The position numbers were made by a program, and so were the translations under genes. DNA of 64,000 nucleotides from Coprinus comatus (lineage: Eukaryota; Basidiomycota; Agaricomycetes; Agaricales; Agaricaceae). Positions 34,882 through 45,800 of this stretch are shown piece after piece. A model generated the notes under the pieces. That model was not told the DNA's origin and ran no database searches. It saw only the letters and a program-made list of their open reading frames with translations. Location: contig JAWPGT010000056.1 of assembly GCA_034638255.1 (NCBI GenBank), positions 1 to 64,000 on the forward strand, read 5' to 3'. The number at the start of each line of letters is the position of its first letter. Within the stretch, counting starts at the first letter, position 1.

Positions 34882-36342
34882 TGTGATACAGTTAATCCTT
34901 TGATAATATCGTGAAGAGAAGTGTCGCGGTCGTGATTTGCCGGAAAAGCAGGGAAGCTTCTGAAGAGGGGAGAGAAAGCAAACAATCCATCCACCTGACT
35001 CGACAACGGTTTATTATAACTGCTTCCTGTACACTCACACACCTAAAAGCCAAGAAGAATCAGAGAAGCACACACTCGGTAAATACGGGTGTCATAAATC
35101 AGGATGTGGGGATATATTTGAGCTTATTCATTTACGCGCTTGACATACCCCTGGTGAGGAGTTTGTTGATCCATAGATTCGCCGTAGATATTGAGAAGAA
35201 TCTGTCATGGGGTTGATAATTGGACTTTTTTTATACTCATACGCGAGGTTCATACAGATGGGACCTGATGCTATCAGCGGCTGGAGCGTCCCGGAGTTTG
35301 ATGGCTCTTTGTTTATATGCAAGGGAATACCTAGACGGACATATGCCTTTTTTGAATTGAAGTACCACGAAACGAAGGCGTGTATCCAGTCTACAGCTAA
35401 GCGATGTCATTAGTGCCTTGGTGTTTGCGTCGCAAAGGCCACATGCTCAATTGGTCTGAATGCAGCGTACTGGGGCCAATGGATATTAATATTTGTCTTT
35501 AACTGTTTTTTTTAGCTTTCAGTAAAGATGAAAATAAGAATGAAAATAAAAAGATGAAAACGAAAAGGGAAAGGGAAAAACATCGGAAGCATGCCGTATA
35601 ACCCCGACATCCTTGGTCTTCTGACAATATGTTAGATCCTTTCGTATCATTTGAGTGTGTGTAAGCTACCTCAACATTTTTGCCATGTATGTCTTTTTTT
35701 CGCTCTCAAAGCAACTCCAGTAGGAAATGACCAACGTGGGAGGTAGGGATGCGCAGTACGCGGTGTATTCATGCTACATTCTTACCGTAGATTTTCTTGC
35801 GCGAGTGGCGTTGGGATCCAGTAATTTCGGCGGTACTTCCAATACAGTTTTATAAGCGACTCGGAGCAGGGGGGAAAAGGATGAAATAGTCGCATTCTGC
35901 GGCCCGGGCCAAAGGCTGGAAACAATCTGGGGGAAAGCTCAGCATTTCTCGAAGAAGCTGGAGAAACCATCTCCCAAAATTGATAATTCAATCAGGTGTT
36001 GCTGGCGGCCTCCTGTAGCCTGTAGGCTTGTGTAACATTCGAAATTTCTCGAGTTTTGGTTTGGACTAATCAATTGAGCTTTTTGGACCTGTTCATGTTT
36101 AGGTTTAGAATGCAGAGGTCTGAGTTGAACATTGACTAGGGCAGTTTGGTATTAGAGAGTGTGAAGTTGAGGGCTGGGTACTGAGTACTGAGAGTTGCAG
36201 AAGTTGCCCGCCACGTGCTTACACAAGATCAATTAAGGTCACGTTACTGGAATATGACATCCGAATTGACTCGCGTACCTCCATCTACTGCTATCTAATA
36301 GCTGTTACCGCACTCTAGACCACTTGTCATATACCTACAACC
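34882..36342. other. Intergenic, no supported gene
   Basis: About 1.46 kb between divergent MFS and NEDD8 genes, containing both promoters. No coding or repeat structure was recognised. Confidence 0.45.
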
Positions 36343-36804
36343 ATGCTGATTAAAGTCAAGGTATGCTAGTCCAACACCGCTCTCCAACGTACCAACTCAT
36401 ATCGCGCTATTATAGACTCTTACTGGCAAGGAGGTATGTACTCTTGATCCAATAACCCAGAAGCATATTTGTATTTTGCATGAATAGATCGAGCTCGACA
36501 TTGACCCCGATGACAAGGTGAGAACTTATCTACTCATCCGTATCTTTTGAACGCGTGTCTGATGTGATCTTTCATAAGATCACTCGTATCAAGGAGAAGG
36601 TAGAGGAACAGTCAGGTGTACCACCACCTCAACAACGGTTAATTTTCTCCGGAAGGCAAATGTACGCCCCACCTCACCCATCTTCACGGAACGTGTTACT
36701 AATAACTGGTAATCAGGCCTGATGATAAGACAGCGAGGGACTTCAACATCACAGCTGGAGCCGTACTACATCTTGTACTTGCACTCCGTGGAGGAAGAAG
36801 ATGA
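36343..36804 (+). CDS. RUB1: NEDD8/RUB1 ubiquitin-like modifier
   Basis: Five exons (36343-36360, 36416-36433, 36488-36517, 36579-36661, 36717-36804) give exactly 78 aa. Segments are [42 protein letters not shown] followed by LIFSGRQM, then [20 protein letters not shown] ending ALRGGRR. This is NEDD8, the modifier attached to cullins to activate SCF-type ubiquitin ligases. The MLIKVKTLTGKEI start and the ALRGG end are diagnostic; ubiquitin would start MQIFVK. Two residues (Arg-Arg) follow the Gly-Gly and must be cut off before conjugation. The first two exons are only 18 nt each and encode six residues each. Confidence 0.95.
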
Positions 36805-37410
36805 TTTGTGGAAGAAGGAATAGAAATGTTGGTATATGCGACATGGGTCAGACCACCTTCTGTCTCGATCAGTCATACTGATCACTGTATTATTTGCTCG
36901 TTGCAATGCGATTGGCGGAATACGTCGTTAAGGAATACATTTCCACCATCAAAATCTAAGTGTAACATACTCCACGGATGTCATCAATGGAAGGATTTTT
37001 CGTTGTGGACCATTGCTGATGCAGATGAGAATCTCCCTCAGTACATTTCACGCCCATTCTTGATCTACTTCAAGCAAGATAAGGATACACACCCAACTCC
37101 ACTATAAACTATAGTGTGGCTTGTACAACCTGCGGGTCTACTTACCTCTCATGAAATAATAACTCAACTATCCATTGCACAACTGTCCCCTTTTCTATCT
37201 GTTCATCAGATGCATGACGGGTTCAAGTGAGTTGTCAGATGCCTCCTGTGTTCTCTTGATGAAACTAAAAATACCAAGGTGCAAGTAATACATATATAAA
37301 GCATCACCAGTTTGATTCTCACAACTGTTGACACGGCGTTATCATGGCCTTCCGTATTCCAGATAATTATCTCCAGACACTCTTTCAGTTTGCCGCAACT
37401 AAAGTATGTC

Positions 37411-39356
37411 ATGATATCAATGTCGGTTAACGATGCATTGACAACTAACAGCATACATATGGTAAAAAGTATTGTTAGTAGACGAAGTTAACAGTGATAA
37501 TTGACTTGTTTAATAGTTGCTGTGGAGGCCTTGATGATTTGGGATGTACTGATTACTCTGGACAACGAGGTACGTCTATTCATAATATTTTGTGTAAACC
37601 TAACAATTATCAGGTTGAACACGTATGGCGTTCTGGTATAACAAAAGGAAAAATCTTATATTTCATTGTAAGAATAATTTGAGTTGGTCCTAGCTCTGGA
37701 AGTCTGATTGATGCTTTTGATGCTTGAATAGAATCGTTACGTTCCGATAATACTTTTCATCTTCGATATTTGGTGTAAGACTTGCTTCAGTTTTTTTTTC
37801 TGTTATAATATGTTTATAATTGCCTTTAGTCCAAGTGGTTCCTGAACCAAGCATTTCAGTAAGTACAATCCACTTCTTACTACACAAACCTTTGGAAGAA
37901 TGTTAATTCAATCAGTTGTACGTTGGGTCAACTATATCACTCCTTTCGAGCAATGCACATCCATCTTAATTGACAGCTGCCGGAACCTCTGGATTGCACC
38001 GACAATCCTTGGAATTGTAGTTTTCTCCACCATTGAATGTGCGGAATTTTCTTCAGTTCTGTCTTCTAATTGATTCTGATATTGTATGTATCTGATTGAA
38101 CAGATACGTTGATGCTCCGCGTACATGCACTTTATCGTCGCAAGCTTTTACTAGTGATTCTTACAACATTATGTGCCGTGAGTAGAACAAGAACATGATG
38201 GATTTGTAACTACTAGATTTTAAAATGATTAACCCGAACTCTTTAGATTTCCACTGCTACAATGACTATTATCACATTTTGGTGGTTCTTCCGTGATTTA
38301 AAATGTAAGTCTCTCATAGAATGCGCTCTGATTTATCACATTATGTTCGCAGACTTTTGACATGGACATACAGGGACCTTATCTGGGATGCCATCTCTAG
38401 TCGGTTGTGTCCCAAATTGTGAAGGGTCATCGTGTACGACACTCCTAATAATTTTTTGGGTGCCGATCTTTGTTTTTGAATTGGGTGAGTTTATTTTTGA
38501 TATACCACATCAGTCCATTTCCCTTTATATCCTTCTCTTCTGCTTTCTACTAACAATTTGAATGTCTACTATTTCCAGTTGTTTTCATGTTGATGGGATG
38601 GCATACATGGCGTAATAGTCCAGAATCAGTTAGGGGTCATTCAAAACTAGCAGATGTTGTTTATCGTGACGGTAAGTATCAAATTCCATTCGAATATCAG
38701 TTCATCTAAAGCCTTTCATTCTTTAGGCATATTGTACTATCTAAGTAGGTGATCACCATAGGTTTTAGGTTTCGGAAGTCAAATTACTCACCCTAAAATT
38801 GTTAATCTATAAATAGTCATGACAGGTGACGTTTTCTATCGTTTTTACGTTTTCATCCTTGAATATTGTGTACTAATGATGTTTTTTGTAGTGGTATCAA
38901 TATTCAACTTGATGATTTGGATCTTTGCTTCCCCATCTCTTTATTACCTTGCATCAAGGTAACTCCTTTATACCTCCATGTACCAACTGATTTCGACCCT
39001 TCTCATGACAGTCTTATGCGAGGTCTACAATCAATATTTTGTTCAAGGTACCGTCCTATTCCCTACTTTTTATGTATTAGTTCACATAACATTTTCTTTT
39101 TTTACAATTTAAATCCGAATCCCTTAGGTTAATGTTGAATCTATGGAGTACAATTGAAGCAAGTAAAGGTGCAAGACCTTCTTGTAACCTTGAATCATTC
39201 AGTCTACATCATCCAAGTTGGAGAATTGATCTTAATACTAATGCTGGCCAAGAAAGTTTAAATAGTCCGGATGGTGTTGGGTTTCAACAATCAGAAAGAC
39301 AACGACCAGAGAGGAGATCAGTGAGGCCATCTTCACAGAGTGTATGGTATGATTGA
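37411..39356 (+). CDS. DUF6533-type seven-helix membrane protein
   Basis: A chain of short exons on the plus strand reads MIWDVLITLDNEV, VEHVWRSGITKGKILYFI, NRYVPIILFIFDIW, KWFLNQAFQ, then CRNLWIAPTILGIVVFSTIE, LMLRVHALYRRKLLLVILTT, STATMTIITFWWFFRDLK, GTLSGMPSLVGCVPNCEGSS, LLIIFWVPIFVFEL, VVFMLMGWHTWRNSPESVRG, VVSIFNLMIWIFASPSLYYL and LMLNLWSTIEASKG. Each exon is bounded by GT/AG. The D-x-x-I-T-L-D-x-E-V start, the R-x-x-A-L-Y motif and the VVFxLxxW..W helix are hallmarks of the large basidiomycete DUF6533 family, whose function is unknown. The C-terminal tail is polar (SERQRPERRSVRPSSQS). The first exon (start 37411 or 37420, with a GTATTG donor) is the least certain. Confidence 0.72.
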
Positions 39357-39747
39357 ATATAGGGACAAAATACTCGATATTCGCAATGTATTTATTAGTT
39401 AAAGTAATTAGTCGATGCTAGGACTCTGTACTAGTAATAATTAATCATTTTGAAATGGTATAGCCTACGTATAATGTAATGGAATGAATGGAGGCTTACC
39501 GGTATTACCAGGGTAAGGCCTATATTCAATTCTTGAAAGGAGTAAAAACAAGTGTATCAAAATGGGAAGTACCGTCGAGTTACTCTTATTGGGGATTTCA
39601 GAGCGCATGCTGAAGCGCGGAGCACTGAGCACTGAGTTGGGTCACAGAATGAATATATATATATATAACTACATCTCCACCTAAATGCATACAGCAGAAA
39701 AGGGGAAGCTCGTTACGGAATCCTATATCACCATTTACAAAGACAAA
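39357..39747. other. Intergenic between converging genes
   Basis: About 390 bp including a short AT microsatellite near 39652-39667. No gene was seen. Confidence 0.4.
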
Positions 39748-40386
39748 TCAGATTTGGGAACGACGAGTGCGTTCATCACGACAATTAGAGTCACAATCAT
39801 CATCACCGACAGCACCGCCTCCTCCGCCACCGCCACCTCCACGACCACCGTTACCTCCTTGACCACCCCCGTTACCTCCATGACCACCACCAATCCCATT
39901 TCCTCCCCCTTTTCCATGATCGTTGCCATTCTTTCCTTTTCCACTGTCATTATGCTTTCCTCCAGGTTTTCCCCCCTTTCCCTTTCCATCACGATCATCA
40001 TAATCATATTTCCCTCCACCCTTACCATAGTTGTCGTCATACTTATTTCTACCCTTGTCATCCTTGTCATCATATTTACTACCACCTTTCTTGCCTCTGT
40101 AATCATCATCGTCATCATCGTCATCATACTTCCCACTCTCATGTTCATCATTGTACTTGTCATTTCCTTTATTATAATAATCATCGTCATGTTTGCCTCC
40201 TCCCTTTCCATGGATAGACTCGTCCTTGCCACCATATGGCTTGGGCTTGGGCTTACTGTAGTCAGGGTCGTTGGGTCGAGGATATTCGGTATTTGCTACC
40301 CCAGAGACATCGGCTACAGAAGGAGCCGCGGCTACGGAAGTGGCCAACGTGAATGCAAGGATGATAACCGACTGAGAGAGTTTCAT
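39748..40386 (-). CDS. Secreted Lys/Asp/Gly-rich low-complexity protein
   Basis: A single-exon frame of 212 aa. A clear signal peptide, MKLSQSVIILAFTLATSVAA, is followed by APSVADVSG. The mature part is built from Gly-Lys-Gly-Gly, Lys-Tyr-Asp-Asp and Asp runs, turning Gly-rich near the end (GGNGGGQGGNGGRGGG), then DDDCDSNCRDERTRRSQI. The two Cys near the C-terminus are the only ones seen. A related gene lies 2 kb away at 42203-43252, sharing the signal peptide, the KPKPKP segment and the C-terminal D-C-D-x-N...TRRS motif. Function is unknown; a highly charged wall or matrix protein, metal binder or effector would fit. A 5' untranslated intron is possible upstream. Confidence 0.75.
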   Translation of the reverse strand: MKLSQSVIILAFTLATSVAAAPSVADVSGVANTEYPRPNDPDYSKPKPKPYGGKDESIHGKGGGKHDDDYYNKGNDKYNDEHESGKYDDDDDDDDYRGKKGGSKYDDKDDKGRNKYDDNYGKGGGKYDYDDRDGKGKGGKPGGKHNDSGKGKNGNDHGKGGGNGIGGGHGGNGGGQGGNGGRGGGGGGGGGAVGDDDCDSNCRDERTRRSQI

Positions 40387-42136
40387 AATCTAAAATAAAA
40401 TAAAATAAAATGATAAATTATTAGCGTTTGATAGTACTCGTAGTATAGGGGAAAAGCTGTAATGTGGAGAGGAGAATGTAAAGGTAATTGCTAAGGGAAC
40501 TTACGATACAGGTGAAGAGGGCAACTTGTGTTTGTTGTTTCGTGTACCAGGCAGATTTTATAGTGAAGTTGATTCCGCTTCCGCTCCGGCATTGAACCCG
40601 TTGGGTCGCCACTGTTCATCTAGAGTTTGAATTTATTACCCGCATAAACTCCTCGTTAAGTCTGGCAGCTAAGTCCACAGAAACTTGTATGAGTATCACA
40701 TGGGTGGATAAAAAATAGAATGATTGGTGTATATGTAGCAGCATGTAATAGCACAAAATATGAACGTAAGTTAGTTGGTGAAACTTAATGTTTGATAGGC
40801 AAAGACGTTATTCTTATATTTGCATGAAATTATAGAAATGACCTATAGAAATGAACGAAGTACCAGTCTGGTGAATGGGACTTGTTACCAGTTCTATCAA
40901 CCGACTTATCATACACAGGTGGTTTTTAAATACAAATTATCAACCGAGAAGCACATTATTGGGACGAAATAGGGGACGAAACATACCAGTGGGAACATTT
41001 TTCCTCAGGAAGGCTGACAATGACATTACATTAATATTCTAGTTACAAGCAAGGCGTTTGTTACATGAAGATCTAACCCACGTACGTGACTATCCGAACT
41101 TCTAGAGGCGGCTTCTAGCCTATAAACATAATTAATCTCCTTCATGGAACAGGATATTATGGCATTGGAAGCCTGTTGAAAACGAAAATAAAAGAAGGGG
41201 GAAATCGGTACCAAGAATGTCAACTTGAGTGACTTCTACCCCTGGGTTCTCGATTTCTACTCTGAGTTGTCACTCTTTGGGGCTTTGAGCCTCATTAACT
41301 GAGTCACTTGGAGTATACCGCCCTTCCTGACGTTCTGTCTCTGTCATCATAAACTTCTTGTTCTGGCCGCTCCAGATGTAACAATCTAAATATAATATAC
41401 TCATGCAGGTGATGATTTGTTAATATGATTATCCGAATTAAAAAAAATGTCGACCCTCAGTATTACTCTCGCATCCTTTTTTAAAGTGATATAGTAGATA
41501 AAGTGCGGAAGTGCGGGGGTATGTGCACTGCGGATAACATACACCTTTGAATTAATGGTAGGCAGTGCACATAGTGGTAGGGTAACCAACTCTGCCATAG
41601 GCTACGTGAATATCTCGAGGATATATAGTTGCGGCGACTGAACATAGACTGTGCCTAACGTAGCTACTACTATCATTTGACGAATAGTCAGAGTCATGAT
41701 TGGTACAATTGTGATAGTAGAACATACACATTATCGCCGCAAGATTATCTTGCTAGTGCTCCTGACGACAGGTGGCAGGAATTTAATAGCATTTGTTAAG
41801 ATAATTTGGTACTTTATTTTGATACCATGGGCCTCTCCGTTGTGTTGGAATGGCCTGTGGGTGCTTTATACCTCGCATATATCGTTTATGAATATGAAGC
41901 TGAGCCTCAACTCTATTACAAACCGCATTCAAGCTGGACCTGTGAGAAACCGCGATCGTGAACTTAGATGGGAAAATATGAAGGAAAATCAAAATGATCA
42001 TCATCAACGGCATAACGCATACAGAGTTAAGTAACAATAGAAAACAGAAATCAACATTTCATAGCAGTTTACAAGGGGTGAACTGAAAAAGCTTATACTA
42101 ATTGTCCAGTATCACTATTGAAAAAGGGAAATAAAT
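40387..42136. other. Intergenic between repeat-protein genes; one weak ORF
   Basis: About 1.75 kb. The only notable frame is on the plus strand at 41696-42034 (112 codons), with a hydrophobic half (IIWYFILIPWASPLCWNGLW) and a polar tail. It has no recognised family and may be a chance frame or a small membrane protein. Confidence 0.3.
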
Positions 42137-42202
42137 TTAGGAGCGACGAGTGCATTCATCGTGACGGTTAGCATCGCAATCATGCCCTGCTCCTTATTTC
42201 CT
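42137..42202 (-). pseudogene. Orphan C-terminus of the repeat protein, after two stops
   Basis: Directly downstream and in the same frame as the 42203-43252 gene, after a TGA and then a TAA, the minus strand reads GAGHDCDANRHDECTRRS and then stops. This matches the end of the paralog at 39748 (DDDCDSNCRDERTRRS). The conserved tail has apparently been cut off by nonsense mutations or a small repeat-associated rearrangement. Confidence 0.6.
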
Positions 42203-43252
42203 TCAATAACCGTGCTTCCCACCCTTACCATGATCATCGTCGTGTTTTCCTCCACCTTTTTTATAGTCCTTGTCATCGTCTTTCTTTCCTCCCTTGCCAT
42301 AGCCGTGGTCCTTGTCATCATCTTTCTTTCCTCCTTTGCCATAACCGTGATCCTTGTCGTCGTCTTTCTTTCCTCCCTTGCCATAATCATGATCCTTGTC
42401 GTCGTCTTTCTTTCCTCCCTTGCCATAATCATGATCCTTGTCATCATCTTTCTTTCCTCCTTTGTCATAGTCGTGGTCCTTGTCATCATCTTTCTTTCCT
42501 CCTTTGCCATAACCGTGATCCTTGTCGTCGTCTTTCTTTCCTCCTTTGCCATAACCGTGGTCCTTGTCGTCGTCTTTCTTTCCTCCCTTGCCATACCCAT
42601 CGTCTTTCTTTCCACCTTTGTCATCATGACCATCTCCATAACCGCCTACGTCCCTTCCATACTTGCCACCCTTTCCATGCTTATAATCATCGTCATCATG
42701 CTTGTTATCATGCTTGTAATCCTTGTCATCGTGTTTATCTTTCTTCCCTCCTTTACCATAGCCTTTGTCATGTTTATCCTTCTTACCGTGGTCATCTCCA
42801 TAGCTAGCTGCGTCCCTTCCATACTTTCCACCCTTTCCATGCTTATAATCATCGTCATCATGCTTGTCATCATGCTTGTAATCCTTGTCATCGTGTTTAT
42901 CCTTCTTTCCCCCTTTACCATAGCCCTTGTCATGTTTACCACCTTTGTCCTTACCATGGTTATCACCATAACCGGCTACATCCCTTCCATACTTGCCGCC
43001 CTTTCCGTATTTGTCGTCTTTATGATCGTCATCGTGTTTGTCCTTCTTGTAATGGTCGTCATCGTCATCGTCATGCTTGTACCCCTTCTTGTGGTCTGGC
43101 TTGGGCTTGGGCTTGGGCTTACCATAGCCTGGCTTGTGGTTGTAATCAGGCTCGCCTCGACTGACTACAGAAGAGTCGGCTGCAACAGGGGCCGCAGCTA
43201 CAAACGTAGCCAAAGCACAAGCGAGGATGATGAACGATTGGGTGAGTTTCAT
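42203..43252 (-). CDS. Secreted Lys/Asp/His/Gly repeat protein
   Basis: A single-exon frame of 349 aa. The signal peptide MKLTQSFIILACALATFVAA is followed by APVAADSSVVSRGEP, with a possible Kex2-like R site. The middle has two or three long repeats containing KHDDDDYKHGKGGKYGRD. The C-terminal third has about eight copies of a 14-residue unit, GYGKGGKKDDDKDH. The protein is extremely charged and Cys-free as it stands. The complementary strand is also open through the repeats, which is a composition artefact. It is a paralog of 39748-40386. The repeats suggest copy-number variation between strains. Role unknown. Confidence 0.78.
   Translation of the reverse strand: MKLTQSFIILACALATFVAAAPVAADSSVVSRGEPDYNHKPGYGKPKPKPKPDHKKGYKHDDDDDDHYKKDKHDDDHKDDKYGKGGKYGRDVAGYGDNHGKDKGGKHDKGYGKGGKKDKHDDKDYKHDDKHDDDDYKHGKGGKYGRDAASYGDDHGKKDKHDKGYGKGGKKDKHDDKDYKHDNKHDDDDYKHGKGGKYGRDVGGYGDGHDDKGGKKDDGYGKGGKKDDDKDHGYGKGGKKDDDKDHGYGKGGKKDDDKDHDYDKGGKKDDDKDHDYGKGGKKDDDKDHDYGKGGKKDDDKDHGYGKGGKKDDDKDHGYGKGGKKDDDKDYKKGGGKHDDDHGKGGKHGY
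42240..42640. repeat. 42-bp coding minisatellite
   Basis: About eight head-to-tail copies of a 42-bp unit (14 codons), seen on the plus strand as CCTTGCCATAACCGTGATCC-like blocks alternating with a CGTCTTTCTTTCCTCC block. Copies differ mainly at third positions and at Gly/Asp codons. The period is a multiple of three, so gain or loss of units keeps the frame. Confidence 0.8.
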
Positions 43253-44461
43253 GATCTAAAGGTGGGTTAAACATAAGGAGAAATATTAGCTTCAAATAAA
43301 TAAAACAAGCGAGTTCATTACACCGACTTACGATGCTGATATAGGTATATAATGTAGCGGAAAAAAAAACGTTGTAAAGCAATGAGTAAGTAGATGTATA
43401 ATGAAGATGAGTTTTTTTGGTTGAGAAGAGAACTCACAAGAGCAAGTAAAGAAAGAACGCGATGCGCTGACCTTCAACATATCGCAAACCATACAGATTT
43501 TATAGCATTCCAGCTCTCCTGGATTTGTTAGTAGTTCCCCCTATTCGTCTCTAGAATAGTTTGCTACCGCATAAAACCCCTTGTACTGGCTTATACAAAG
43601 CCATAGTGAGAGAATAGATGACGTAGGAGTAACATTGCCGCATCTACCATATACAAGCCAAAAATAGATCGGTTTGGTAAAAATCGAACCCCTAAGTGTG
43701 TTACTCCGTTGCCAATGGCGCCAAAAAAGCAACCACATATTGCACATAGTGGAAATTAATTGGATGAAACATGTTGGTTGACAGATAGAGTCGCCTTTAA
43801 CGAGTCTCGTGTGCGGGGGTAGCACTTCCAATCAACTTTTCACGATTCAAGCTTGAAAGTGGTCTTTGTTTTAGACGACCTTGATAATTTGAGAAGTCCA
43901 CAAGTAAAGAAAAGGTACTGTAGATGTGATGAATGAGACTTGCAGATAATACCAAGATTACTTTCAGAGTGCATATTTGTTGCCAGAATTTACTTCCAAC
44001 CGAGAAGCAAATATAGAGACGAAACAAATACTACTGGAAGCATTCTTCCTGACAAATATTGAATGAACGTGCAGCGCCCGGTAGCCACAAAGAGCTTGTC
44101 AAATTGTTCGTTCACAGGAGTAGGAGGCAGGTGACAGACGGCCGAGAAATCGTGTGTGTTTTATCCACAATTAACGACGACATAGAGTGATAACGCGGTC
44201 GAAAACCTCAAAGAATGGAGATTGGAAGTCGAAACCTGAGTAGAACTTGTTGTAAACACCGATATTCGCGTCCATCTTATTTTCAGACAATGGAAAACTA
44301 TTCAACATTCCGATGCACCAACGTCTTGTTCCTTGACAGAGTGATTATAGACTAGAAGCAATAGTGCAAGAATATTTTGAAAGGTAATTGGAGAGCTGAC
44401 AGGAGCCAGAAATAAATATCCTTCGGCCAATTCCGATATGTAAAACAGTGACAAATCGCGT
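43253..44461. other. Intergenic, no supported gene
   Basis: About 1.2 kb upstream of the repeat-protein gene and downstream of the 423-aa gene. Splice-like sequences near 43330-43440 may belong to a 5' untranslated exon of the repeat-protein gene. Confidence 0.4.
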
Positions 44462-45800
44462 CTAAGTTTGTACACCACCTAAGAGAGCGTCCAGTGCGCC
44501 CATCATCTTGAGGTATGTAGCGGGAGAGTCGGCAGCACCTTTTTTACCAACACATTCCTTCAAATAGACCAACCCATCATCCTTCCCTGACTCATACTCG
44601 ACAAGGTATTTTTTGACCATCGAATCTTTGAGGCCTAGCCCTGACACGATGTAATCGCGGAAATTTTTATCACCGCTTAAGGGACGATGCTGAAATCTAG
44701 GATGAGCTTCGAGTGTCGTATGAATCAAGGCGTAAAAAGTTTGAGGGCGTCCTTTTGTGAGTTCACCGGGGCGTGTCAAATAGCGGTATGTTTTGGGAAG
44801 GAAGCGAATGCGAGGATGTAGTTCCATCAATGTTGATTGATTAGTAGGAGTGGAGGTTCCTGGATGCGAGAGGTCGATGCCGATTCGTGGGGTTTGATAA
44901 ATTCTTGGCAATTCAGAAGTTGCCTGCGGGACGTGTTTGAGGTAAAGGAACTTAGTACGGGAAGCTGAAGATGAAGAAGGTGGGTTCAAAGCAGAAGTAT
45001 CACGTCCCCAGATATTCTCTACAAGTTCAGCAATACTCGATGCCCCACTCAACCCTAAAATCTTGTCAACAATAAGGGAAGGGCCAGAAACCGATTCTGA
45101 CTTTGAATTGGCGTTTCCTTGATTCGAGCCGGGTATACCACGTAAACTACGGAGAAGAATCCCACCGCGTAAAAGCCCTCTATCTTCCTGTTCATCCTCA
45201 GAGTCTTGTTCCGCTGCGTCAGATTTTGCGGGCTGACTAAAGGAGGATGAAGTAACTGTGGGAAGTAGACCGCCTATAGTCAAATCCAGGCCTTTGCGGG
45301 TACCACCTCTATAACCAGTTAAACTTGTCGAACTGCGCGAGGCATTGTTCGATCGCCTTGGAGCACGATGAAAATACCTGTGAAATTACATACTTAGTAG
45401 CAGATAGGAGTTGAGAAAATATTAGAAAAGAGGGTGACACTTACCATCTGCCACTAATTTTTTGCTCCTCGCTACCGTGCGTAAACGGGTCTTCGTGACA
45501 TTTGGCCTTCTGGAGGTAGAACTCCATCTCTTGGATCTCAAAGGCCGTCTCTACGCCGTTATTGCTTACCACGAGATGATACTCGTGTATTAGAAGACGA
45601 GCAATCTGGTCAAAACGGTGAGATATCGCAGATTCGTCTTGGAGAGAAGAGAAATCGAGCAAAGCATGGAGGTTGTGTAAGGAAGAAGCCGAAGGTCCGA
45701 AGGAGTTTGCTGGTGGGTCCTTAGTTGGATTTGATTTGACTTTCTTCTTTACTCCTTCCTCGGTCTCAACCTTTTCAGGTTTGCGTTTACCACTTTTCAT
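44462..45800 (-). CDS. Conserved basidiomycete protein, function unknown
   Basis: Two exons (45800-45445 and 45377-44462) with a GTAAGT donor and CACAG acceptor join to 423 aa; the intron splits a Trp codon. The N-terminus is a Lys-rich nuclear-localisation-like stretch (KSGKRKPEKVETEEGVKKKV). Next come FEIQEMEFYLQ, DPFTHGSEEQKISGRWYFHR, GYRGGTRKGLDLTIGG, RGGILLRSLRGI and SGPSLIVDKILG. E-x-E-x-Y, then HG/H, then G-x-x-L-R-x...G-P is vaguely like the Aag/MPG-type 3-methyladenine glycosylase fold, but this is only a loose pattern. The late part has HPRIRFLPKTYRYLTRPGEL. An ATG at 45848 would add 16 residues; 45800 was preferred for the basic start. Confidence 0.75.

Noticed and set aside
36808..37107. 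Plus-strand frame directly after NEDD8
   Set aside because: It lies in the 3' untranslated region; NEDD8 ends properly at GG-Arg-Arg-stop.
39685..40398. Plus-strand frame of 237 codons, Thr/Ile-rich
   Set aside because: Antisense of the secreted Lys/Asp/Gly-rich gene, for the same composition reason.
42161..43270. Long plus-strand frame of 369 codons, very hydrophobic
   Set aside because: It is the antisense of the Lys/Asp repeat gene; GTC/ATC-rich complement of Asp codons makes it look like a membrane protein. The minus frame has the signal peptide and the paralog.
43670..43735. tRNA-like B-box (minus strand GGGGTTCGATTTTT)
   Set aside because: The flanking bases do not form an acceptor stem or a convincing anticodon arm.
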